A DNA stretch of 64,000 nucleotides from NCBI GenBank assembly GCA_964020085.1, contig OZ026607.1, positions 1,768,103 through 1,832,102 of the forward strand, written 5' to 3'. The notes beneath the pieces are model-generated. The model did no database searches and was not told the DNA's origin. It saw only the letters and a list, made by a program, of their open reading frames with translations. Source of the stretch: Micromussa lordhowensis (Eukaryota > Cnidaria > Anthozoa > Scleractinia > Lobophylliidae). Each line of letters opens with the position of its first letter. Within the stretch, counting starts at the first letter, position 1. Made by a program: the position numbers and the translations under genes. Below, piece after piece: positions 17,001-25,700 of this stretch.

Positions 17001-18093
17001 GCTACACGATTTGCATAATGATTATCCATTAGCACCAGAAAAGATTTTAATCACTGATAATATGTTATCAAAGTATTGCAAAGATTTAAAAGAAAAAGAA
17101 AATATTAGCAGTGGTAGAGTTCACAAGTTGGTTCCTAATCTAAAGAATAAAGAAAAGTATGTATTACATTACAAAAATTTACAGCTTTATTTATCTCTTG
17201 GTATGAAGTTGAAAAAGGTTCATAGAGTATTGGAATTTACTCAGCGACCATGGATGAAACGATACATTGATTTAAACACAGAGAAAAGAACAATGGCTAA
17301 GAATAGTTTTGAAAAGGACTTCTTTAAGCTGATGAATAACTCTGTGTTTGGTAAAACTATGGAAAACTTGAGAAAAAGATCTAATATTAAATTAGAAACG
17401 GATCCGGATCATTTATTGAAATTGACAAGGCAACCAATGTATGTTTCTAGTAAAATATTTGATGAAAATTTAGTTGGGGTACAAATGAAAAAGGCTAGAC
17501 TAGTCTTAGATAAACCCTCTTATGTTGGATTCTCTATTCTAGATCTAAGTAAAACATTAATGTATGACTTCCATTACAACTATATCAGAAAAAAATACCC
17601 AGAAGCAAAGTTACTTTTTACTGATACTGATTCTTTATTTTACCATATAAAAGCAGAAGATCTTTATAGTGATTTATATAAAGATAAAGAAAGGTTTGAC
17701 AATAGTGATTATCCCAAATCGTCAGAGTTCTTTTTTGCAGAAAATAAAAAAGTAATTGGTAAATTCAAAGATGAAGCAGCTGGTGATCCAATCACTGAAT
17801 TTGTTGGTCTAAAAAGTAAAATGTATAGTTACAAGACAGAAAACAAGGAAAACAAGACTGCTAAAGGTGTCAAGAAGAATGTCATTAAGAGTGAATTATC
17901 TCTCTCTGATTATCGTGATACCTTACAAAAATGTAATACTATGAGGCATAAGATGCGAACTATCCGGTCAGAGTATCATCAGATATCTAGTTACCAAATT
18001 AATAAAGTATCATTATCACCTTTTGATGATAAAAGATATATTTTAGATGATGGTATCAGTAGTTATGCATATGGAAATTTTAATATTTCATAA
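14071..18093 (+). CDS. Protein-primed type family B DNA polymerase with Endo VII-like HNH insertion
   Basis: Replicative polymerase of the element, 1340 aa. A C2H2 zinc finger sits at the N-terminus (Cys25, Cys28, His40, His46), followed by a Pro-rich linker to about 170. Exonuclease motifs: Exo I YADFES (Asp522, Glu524), Exo II NLKGYD (Asp683) and Exo III YLRTD (Asp831). Between Exo I and II lies a zinc-binding HNH segment like recombination endonuclease VII (CHIC at 620-623, RDHCHITGKYRGAAHSNC at about 642-660). Polymerase motifs: A DANNLYG (Asp927), B NNSVFGKT (about 1089-1096) and C FTDTDS (Asp1185, Asp1187). All catalytic residues checked are present. TATATATAG touches the ATG. Insertion of the HNH module is usual for invertebrate adintovirus polymerases as I recall them. 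Confidence 0.95.
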   Translation: MDFKVKIKPKKISVDTLPKPSHWYCNTCKKKYSKGGKYQHLKTDFHKLNEAKKGPQGQPLPVPPVNPQPRRSKKHGDYVENRLIQSIAERRLRDSYLGGTLIDDQISPSVNLPEPLRPTEYRPPPPVPKPRTKPPTAPVPLPRLKIIRPIKPVPTRLQRKVKNVIDQIAPYYRPETIREFRRNLKFIPKDITITERSNALRGNVKSYEVPIINTYDPGVQLNSTKRAIFDLLMKLLTVKRGFKYNTTLRVRLSKSTEDGVIYREPYFNAGPFTVTNRLDIEESIDNGIERILELIAVWLSEGSGWVFESVKLHIINIVSYFPLRGSSYIELPEELRNPMKGLINLKNTDNKCFLWCHNRHLNPLIVHPERITKADRESVKRLDYTGITFPVTVKDIYKIEKQNKINICVFGYDGEAYPIRISETNFTDHLELLWIEEGDKSHYVLIKDFDRFMFSFNDHKEKKYFCLRCLHCCSSASVLEDHKQDCLLLNGAQAIKMPEAGSKIYFKNHKKMLPAPFVIYADFESITEKIDGCLPSDDKSYTSTYQSHKACSYGYKLVCRYDNSYSKPVEIYRGEDCIEKFIMKMLSEVKDCIKIVIEHFQKPLVMTDKNETHFQNSTICHICERKFNEEKDKDKPSKQKVRDHCHITGKYRGAAHSNCNLKWSISAENLKIPVIFHNLKGYDCHFIMQNIGHLIRQDFNINVDVIASNFEKYIGFRLGNYLTFIDSFSFMSQSLDRLSSNLSDNAFFYSKKAFPNDDQFRLIKRKGVYPYDYMDSFQRFSEKSLPAREDFYSILNDTNISESDYEHAKQVWSEFQIKDLGDYHDLYLRTDVLLLADVFESFRGTCQTNYRLDPCHYYSAPGLSWDALLRMTGVNLDLIADLDQQLFIEKGMRGGISTITHRHAVANNKYMKCYNPEDESSYLMYLDANNLYGWAMSQSLPTKDFKWINSEDFILENYKNNTKKGAILEVDLEYPEELHDLHNDYPLAPEKILITDNMLSKYCKDLKEKENISSGRVHKLVPNLKNKEKYVLHYKNLQLYLSLGMKLKKVHRVLEFTQRPWMKRYIDLNTEKRTMAKNSFEKDFFKLMNNSVFGKTMENLRKRSNIKLETDPDHLLKLTRQPMYVSSKIFDENLVGVQMKKARLVLDKPSYVGFSILDLSKTLMYDFHYNYIRKKYPEAKLLFTDTDSLFYHIKAEDLYSDLYKDKERFDNSDYPKSSEFFFAENKKVIGKFKDEAAGDPITEFVGLKSKMYSYKTENKENKTAKGVKKNVIKSELSLSDYRDTLQKCNTMRHKMRTIRSEYHQISSYQINKVSLSPFDDKRYILDDGISSYAYGNFNIS

Positions 18094-18098
18094 TATAT

Positions 18099-18285
18099 AT
18101 GCCTGTCCCTAATTTTAAAAAAATTTTTAACTGAAGACCCACTTCATGATACTGATAGTAGTGACAGTGATTATAATCCTGATTCAGATGAGGAATCGAC
18201 GAGCAGTGAGGAATCAACGAGCAGTGAGGAATCAACGAGCAGTGAGAGTGAAGATTACTCTACTTTAAAGAATAAAGTATATTAA
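18099..18285 (+). pseudogene. Small acidic Ser/Glu-repeat gene disrupted at an A7 run
   Basis: TAATATAT touches an ATG at 18099, five bases after the polymerase stop. That frame reaches a TGA after 11 codons. From just after the A7 run (18117-18123) the +1 register is open to the TAA at 18283-18285 and encodes an acidic protein with three tandem 18-bp units (EESTSS). A one-base length change in the run explains the break. It could be decay, an assembly error, or slippage expression. No family recognised. Confidence 0.6.
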
Positions 18286-18290
18286 TTATT

Positions 18291-19280
18291 ATGATGAACA
18301 AAGAGACCATTGGCAATCTACATCGTAAAAAAATTTCAGAAATTGTTCTCAAAGAAAAAAAAATACCAGATTTAAAAAAAAAAATTCTAAATTTATCCAT
18401 CAAAAAAGATTATTCTAGAATTGATCAAATTGAACAAATAAGGTTAGAAAATGAAATAAATGATATCAAAAATCTTCGTACTAGTTATTTATTAAAGAAT
18501 GCTATTTTACTTTTTTTACATACAGAAAATAGAGCAAAACATTTTGTTGTTGATAATTCTTATTATAAAAGGTATAAATATAATATCTTCCCTGATGAAC
18601 TACAATACAGTGAAAATAATATAAATGAAGATAACTATTGTTATACATGTGAAAAATTTCGAGTATTGAACGTCGATGAAGGGATAAGTACTTGTCTAAG
18701 TTGTGGAATAAGCATAAATGTCTCAACAAATCCAGAAAAATCATCTATAAAAACCGCAGAAAATGATTACAAAAGATATAATCATTTTTGTGACTGTTTA
18801 GCCAATATCCAAGGCAAAGAAAGTTTTAAAGTCTCAGAAGATGTTATTAATAATATTTTCAAAGAAATCATTCGTGAAAGGATGGAAAATTCTTTGGAAA
18901 AGTTAACTGAATCAGATATCAAAAGACATCTTAAAAAACATCGTAAATTAAATTATTATAATCATACCACCCAAATATTGTATAGAATAACAAAAATACC
19001 TCCATTACAAATGACTTCTATAATGGAAGAAAAAATGAAAATGAGGTTTTTACAAATTCAGGAGCCATTTGAATTATTTAAAGGTAAAAATAGAAGAAAT
19101 TTCTTTTCCTATTCATATATCATTTATAAATTTTGTCAAATACTTGGATATAATGAATTTTTACCAAAGCTAAAATTGTATAAAGATCGTTTAAAACTCT
19201 ATGAACATGATAAAATTTGGAAAAAAATCTGTGAACATCTTGGTGGTGAGAACGCTGGTTGGAAATTTATCAAGTCTTAA
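18291..19280 (+). CDS. VLTF3-like late transcription factor
   Basis: Resembles poxvirus late transcription factor 3, also present in many large DNA viruses, which activates late viral promoters. A zinc-ribbon-like set lies at Cys117, Cys120, Cys135 and Cys138 (CYTC and CLSC). It is followed by the family's characteristic stretch: YKRYNHFCDCLANIQGKE, then a helical region, LKKHRKLNYYNHTTQIL, and the C-terminal block containing FFSYSYIIYKFCQILGYNEF and DKIWKKICEHLG. Length (329 aa) is normal. Two ATGs (18291, 18294) are adjacent and preceded by TTAATTATT. It is the last gene before the terminal region. If functional it would let the element time its own late genes, matching the uniform AT-rich motif at gene starts. 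Confidence 0.85.
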   Translation: MMNKETIGNLHRKKISEIVLKEKKIPDLKKKILNLSIKKDYSRIDQIEQIRLENEINDIKNLRTSYLLKNAILLFLHTENRAKHFVVDNSYYKRYKYNIFPDELQYSENNINEDNYCYTCEKFRVLNVDEGISTCLSCGISINVSTNPEKSSIKTAENDYKRYNHFCDCLANIQGKESFKVSEDVINNIFKEIIRERMENSLEKLTESDIKRHLKKHRKLNYYNHTTQILYRITKIPPLQMTSIMEEKMKMRFLQIQEPFELFKGKNRRNFFSYSYIIYKFCQILGYNEFLPKLKLYKDRLKLYEHDKIWKKICEHLGGENAGWKFIKS

Positions 19281-19284
19281 AAAA

Positions 19285-19527
19285 TTACGCATCGTGAGAA
19301 CAATCTAAATTTTACTATATCCTACACTATCCTACGCATTTCAGGCATTTTTGTGCGTAAAATAGTATGTCTAATTTTTACGATATCTACGCTACTTACA
19401 CTACCTACGCATAACCACGCTGTTTCAGTGTATTATATCATATATTTTAGACTCAGATTTTTACACTAACTACGCTGAGATGCGTAAAATCCAGAAATGT
19501 CCTAGTTCCCCCATTTCCTACACTACT
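19285..19527. repeat. Right terminal region with iterated CTACGC/CTACACT motifs
   Basis: After the last gene come several variants of one motif: CCTACACTATCCTACGCAT, GTGCGTAAAATAG, CTACGCTACTTACACTACC, ACTAACTACGCTGAG, TGCGTAAAAT and CCTACACTACT. The iteration stops at about 19,527. Read inward from the end the strand begins AGTAGTGTAGG, and Polinton terminal repeats commonly begin with AG. The partner repeat is outside the window, so the exact end is inferred. Confidence 0.55.
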
Positions 19528-22500
19528 CTTGCTTTTGTCAAAATACACGAACTAAAGCATGGAAATGCCGAACCGATAAAATATAATTTAATCAAGTTGA
19601 TGATCGCTCGAGCAAAGAAATAAAACTCTCCATAATTTGAAAACATGTACTAAATGATAGCTCGAAAGCGGTTGAAACCTTTCCGACAAAAATGGCAGAG
19701 TTAATAGACAATCACTACCGAATTTAATGTTTTCGCGCCCGAATGTCACTCCAATGAAAATATTTCACCCGAGAAAAAAAATTAAAATTTCAGTAAACAA
19801 AATGATTTAACTTGATTATATCTTTTCTAGTTTCAAGACTGCCATTTCTTATCGGAGAGATTTCAATTTAACCGAATTCTTAAATGCTATTCTTAACTTT
19901 TTCTTCATCCTCCATGCCTGAATCCTTTTGATCTCCTTGAGTTTTCCTGACCTTTCTTGTCTTCAGTCGTTTACTCGCTGTGAATAGAATAGATAAATAT
20001 TGCTTAAGGAACAAACGCAAGTATGAAAACAAACGAGTAAAGAAGGAGTAAAGAATTCCCAGTGAGTTGTTAGTACACGAGCGCTCGTTAAGTGCGAGTC
20101 AAAGAAACGTAACTTTCATAAAGAATGGCAAACGCTCGTCGAAAATACAGCTAAGAACCTAGCGTCTCACATAGTTCCTGAACTAGCATCTAAATTACGT
20201 TTTACTCTCTTACTAAAGTCATGCGGTTGTTCTGAAGTTCAACACGAAATGTAAACCGAGCCTGGCAAGCGCACGTGGTAGAATGCAAAGAAATTGATAC
20301 TAACCATTGCCAGAAGGGTGTCAACCGACTTCTCTTCTACAAACGTCAACGCCGTTTCTTCTTCAAAGTAAGAATTCGCTTCTCGGGTAGAAAGGAACAG
20401 TACACAGTCTTACTCCGACGGCAAACATCTCAAAATGACAAACTAGCACCTCAGATTCATGAATATGGAAAATAACATTAGACCAATCAGCTAAGAGACA
20501 CGTCACGAATATTTTTAACGACAACACCCTTTGCACGCTTTCTTCTGCTACAAACTTTGCATTTCCTTTGTTTATATGGAGCCCACGTGAACCCGTATGG
20601 ACTGAACAAACAAAAAGGTCATTTTCAAATATAATTAAGCTTTTTTACAGTTCTTGGATACCAATCTCTCTGGCCCATTTTGGTATAGCGTTCATTTCAA
20701 CATTCAAAGATTCAACTGATTAATCATTGCAATATTTTTCTGTCCTACAATCCATTCATGCTCATACCACCCTAAAACCGCCGTATAGCCCAGTACAACT
20801 TAAGTTCAGGAAAAGTGGCAAAAAGCAAGTTGTCAAAGCCATGTGACATTGTCAGTCCTTGCGTAACTAGTACCATTCCCAGATGTAGAGAGTCTTGCGA
20901 TGAAATTGCACACAATTGTGATGAAAAAGAAAGCTTCTACTTCTGCTTTCTCCATCACTATACCTTGACGTACCTTGATTAGCCTTACGTCTTTACAAAA
21001 TTGGTTTATTAAGACCATTGTTGCCTCTCGCCTATCTTTACAAAGATTCGTGTTTGTTTTGCTCTCGTTTGCGCAAGGTGATAAACTCTTTTTAAGGCTT
21101 TGCATATTGGTTACTAGAAATCCACTGCCAAACCAAAGAAGTGTAATGCAAGCGTAACGCTAGATAAAGTAAACAGGAACGTATTTTCATTTCCAGTAAG
21201 TCGATTTGACCCTTATATCTATTTGTTTATCGTCGTAAAAGTGCGCAATACATGTTAGTCAGTTTTAAATCGGCTCATTGCGGTCCCTAGAAGTTTCTGA
21301 TGATAGGGTTGTATTAGGCTTTTTCAGGACCCTTTATCAAAGAGGGTTTGTATATGACAATACTAACAGATTTAAACAAAGGTTAGAACTCTATTTCAAG
21401 AATGGTCACGGGACTCTGTATTTAAGCCAACTTTAAATTTGAAATCTGTTGTCTGTTGCTTTATTTCATCGATTGAAATGACTTCTGGTATCAGAGAAAT
21501 CCAAATCCACATCACTAGTAGCGCCGCGACGCGATGATATGCGTTACACCTCCGGTGGCACCACGGATGCAATGTACCTGGCCTGATGGCCTGATCTGAT
21601 CCATGTTTTAGTGAGATGAAGATCAAAACATACATAACATTAACAATTAATTTTTCTGATTTATTATCCATCCATCATCCAATCTCTGCGCGCCATACCT
21701 GAATTGGGCGTCTTCGCGGGAAAATGATCACGTGTTAAATTACCTTGCACGACATAATAAACCAGTCCTTAGTTAGTCTTAGCTTTTTCCTTATGTTAAT
21801 TGAATTTCAGTTTACGGATTTCAACAATTATCATAGTCAACAATTGATGTCAACGGAAGAAAGAAGTATATTCTTAATCACGAGCCCGTGATGTAGTCCT
21901 GAATTCAAGAAACCGGCCGTGACACCATTTAAAACTCTCAAGAGTCACTCGTTGTTACAATCAAAGATGTAATAATGAAAAATAACAATCTTTGTCTAGC
22001 TCCTCCATGCAAACTTCATTGGCATTTTTAAGGTGATACCCAAGGGTTATACAAATGAATTACAAAAGGGACTCCATGTGGTCAGAGTGTCACTCTACTC
22101 CAGGCAGCCGCTTGGTCGACATTGAGTGCGCCCCACCCGCCCACCCATAGGAAGACTGGGTTTGAATTGGATCCCACACACATCTTGCCCTGGCTTAGGC
22201 GTGTCCCAGGCCATCGCAATTCCCCTTCCTCATTACTCATAAATAACAATACCCAGGGAAGAATATTGCACCAGTCTAAAACGACGATCCATTTATAAAG
22301 GTATACTGCAAATATTATCCTCGGAAACCCACGGGCTGATAGTCGAGTTGAAAGGAAGTTAAACGCGCAAAAGCGGCGCGAATGGAAAGTTTACAAGAAC
22401 GGGCGAAAACTTGTCAACTTCTGTAAATATATGATTATTAACTTAACACCTACCCTGTCTTTTTTATCTCAAAGTAGCGTAAATTGTGGTCTCAAGTACA

Positions 22501-22718
22501 TGACTATCTCCAGTTTAATATTATTATTCTCATTTCAGGTTATAAATACTGATAAAAATCTTCCTTAAAAATCCTTCACAAGATCTCACAAATTTATCCT
22601 TCTTATTACAACATCTATATTTTCGTTAACACTACCAGTTCCTCCTTTCTAATTCTGCACAAAACTTTGTTTCGTTTTTCTTATATCACAGACTCTCTCA
22701 ATGTGATAGTAATATTAC
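19528..22718. other. Host intergenic DNA with no convincing gene
   Basis: About 3.2 kb between the element's right end and the 3' end of glycanase copy A. Short frames here (for example 20275-20475 and 21396-21671) show no domain, splice context or start motif. GC content is higher than in the element. I see no RNA gene or clear repeat family. Confidence 0.6.
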
Positions 22719-25700
22719 TTAGGACGCTGAATCTTTTAGTGTGACAGTGACGTCAAACGAAATTTCGTCCTTGTTGTCAATTGGTTGGCTGAACAACTGA
22801 GCGTGTTGCCAAGCAACGTCTCCATTTCCACCAGTGAGTGAAGCTGTGAGTTTGAAAGACTTGGAACCAGTGAGAAAAGAGGTTGTTAACGCTTCTTGTT
22901 CTGTAAAGCAAAAACAATAGAGAGTTTGCAAATGTAAGTTTAAAATAAAACAACTGGAGAAACAAGCTTTGTGTGCTTTGAATTGCTGTTTTCTGTAATG
23001 CATAAAGCCTTTAGTAGCCACTTGTCAGACAGTTCGTTAAACTGCAGTCGCAGCTAAGAAACTTTACCCGTCTTTAATCAACGTGTTTCAAGTCTTTTTA
23101 ATGTGTTATTTAGTTACCGAACCAGGGCCTCAACCAGAAAAAATATCACTGAGGAGTGATGTCCATGCTTAAATTCTCTTCCTAGGTATTTAGCAAAATT
23201 TTCCTTTCCCCCTCCAACAAAAAAACAACCAAACACAAAAAATGACTGAAGCAAGTGTCTTGGTTTGCCTCACACTAGTGACCTTACGAAAAACACGACG
23301 GTAACGGCATAGCAAATAGCTGTGCACGTGCGTTATAAATCTTGGTACATTGTTTTGCCGTCCTCTGCAAAACAACCACGTGAAATGACCAATTTCCAAG
23401 TTTTTTGACAACGGGACCCACTACGGCAAATGTTTCGTTTTTCTATTTGGAAGTGAACGCATTCGTAGCATTTTCAGCAGGGGCAAATTTTAATACCGAC
23501 AGACGCACTGGATAGTTCTGGATGACTGCGAAATTCCAAAGTAAAATATAAACACATTTTTCAAAAGGCGCCGCCCTCGTATACGCGTAAGGTCCCTACA
23601 ACCCTACGAGCCTTCCTCCCAGCTGTAGTGAATTTTTCCTTTTTTATGCTGACTTAGTGCGATTAGTAAGAACGCCTCCAACAACTGAAACAGAAACTAA
23701 TATCACAATCAAGGATCTACCAAATAAATGCTAAATGAACATACCACCTCCGAAATCCAGATTCTTCATAATTTCGTCATCTCCTTCTAGTTTCCATTCC
23801 ACCCGCCCACTCTCAGTTGTAACACTCCGAGTTGCTATGGTGATGGTGTCAATCACTAAATCACAGTCACTGAAATCCATTTGCCATGCAACCAAGCCTG
23901 ATGGCGAGCCCGGGAGTCGTGCAATGTATGCCTGTTGAAAAAAACTGGGTAAATTAGTTCACCACATTGACTGCTCTTAATGTTAGTTCTAAAAATGCGG
24001 TGGTGCAATGAGGCAATTATCCCCTTCAAGCAGCTAATTTTATTTTACTCACTGATGTGGGAACTTTCTAATTGGAAACACAGCCATTGGAACTTCTTGT
24101 TTTTCCCTAAAGGGAGGTGTTTTTTTTAAAATTTAAGTCTCAGTGTCTGAGGAAGGCAAACACCCTCACCACATTCAAATCGTCATGCCTCATCAATGGT
24201 CAAACATAAATATATCAATTCTAAATATTCTTATTTCTATGACGAACCGAAATTAAGAACCCAACTCGCTGCTTACGTTACGTAGCCACAGGTACACGTT
24301 GTGTACCTGTTGTTTTCTGTCACCCAAGTTCACTAATTTTTAACCACACATTGCGAAGACTGTATCCCGGGAGGACAAACATGGCACCAAAAATCGTTCT
24401 TGTCACTGGCTGCTCGACTGGAATAGGATTATCTGCAGCTCTTTTGCTGGCCAATGATAAGAGTAAGGGTTTCAAAGTTTATGCAACGATGCGAAATCTT
24501 GAAAAGAAGGGCGCACTTGAAACGCAAGGAAAAAATGTCCTTGGAGACACCCTGATCATCAAAGCCATGGATGTTAATTCGGATGATTCCGTGAACGCAG
24601 TTGTGGAAGAGTTATTAGCTGATCATCAGAGAATTGATGTTGTCAGTAAGTCTTTTGATATTCTCTATCTGCTTTTAGTACGAGGTTTAAGGTCTTCATA
24701 GATGGTGAACACTCAAGTGCTGTGCCACAGCAATTAAATCTGCGAGCGATAATTAAGTCCGTGAAAATTTACTTGTTCGCCGCTTCAGCAGCCTCGCTGC
24801 CGACGATTTTATTTCTCGCTTACTTTTGAATGAAACTGTCGGAAATCAAGAGCATAAATGAGAAAAAGCAAAAACGCTTGTAATATATGTAGTTTGTAAT
24901 ATTAGTTTGTAATATTTGTTTGTAATGTTTCAATGTTCGGAGCCATCCGCAATTATGCTAATTTTGAAATTGAACTTTACATCACTCACGCGATCTTCAG
25001 CTACTTAATAGAGTGACTCCAACAAAAGAGAAGCGAGCGAAAATACGCTCTGGAGGTTAGGGAAGAGGGCAGAAGGACTCTGACCTAAACGTCCAGTTGA
25101 TTGAGCAAGGAACAAATTCCTCTTATGTCACTGCTACTAAGTTGATAGAGTGGTTAGTAAACATTAGCATACCTCGTTCACCATGCAGCAAGCATCGCCA
25201 CACCCAAGCCCCCCATGGTTACCTTAAAGTGGCTTGTTAAAATTGTGACTGGGTATTGCTGAGGTATGAGCCATTCTTTTTGGTGGGGGGAGGGAGGGTG
25301 GCAATTTTCTGAGGCATGATTTTTTTTCTTACCTTTAGGTTGTGCAATAATTGTTTTTAAAGTCAAACACAGGACCTGGATAGTACAAAGCACTTGCCCT
25401 ATTTTTTCTCCCATGGCTCCCTTTGCAAGACTTTTTTTCCCTCTGCTGGAATTCTTTTTAGAAAACTGCCCCAACCCTCCCCCCTTAAAAGAATAATGGT
25501 ATGTCCCTAAGAGAAACCGATCATTGTTAGAATTGTGAACCCTATATTTAGAGTGTTAAATCAAAAGTGTGTTAAAGAAATGTTGCTTCAGAAATAATCA
25601 CTAGAGTACTGACATTATATAACTAATGTTATATTTCCAGTCAACAATGCAGGAATAGGTATGTCTGGTGCACTTGAGACTCAAACAATGGATATGGCAA

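Larger units (their letters stand above)
1..19527. mobile_element. Integrated adintovirus/Polinton-like dsDNA virus (left end outside window)
   Basis: This AT-rich block of tightly packed intronless genes contains the diagnostic set for the adintovirus/Polinton class: protein-primed type family B polymerase, chromodomain integrase, A32-like packaging ATPase, adenain-type protease, major capsid protein and penton-like protein, plus fibres, a PLA2-domain protein and a VLTF3-like factor. Genes read leftward from 5986 and rightward from 6057. Everything right of about 19.53 kb looks like ordinary animal DNA, so I read this as an insertion. The right terminus is placed at the last CACTACT of an iterated motif and is approximate. 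The left terminus and its inverted repeat are not in the window, so target duplication and TIR identity cannot be tested. Most genes are open, which suggests a fairly recent insertion, but a nonsense codon and a frameshift show some decay. Confidence 0.9.

Noticed and set aside
19400..19527. CRISPR-like or satellite array at the element end
   Set aside because: The motifs vary in length and spacing and lack regular spacers; terminal iterons fit better.
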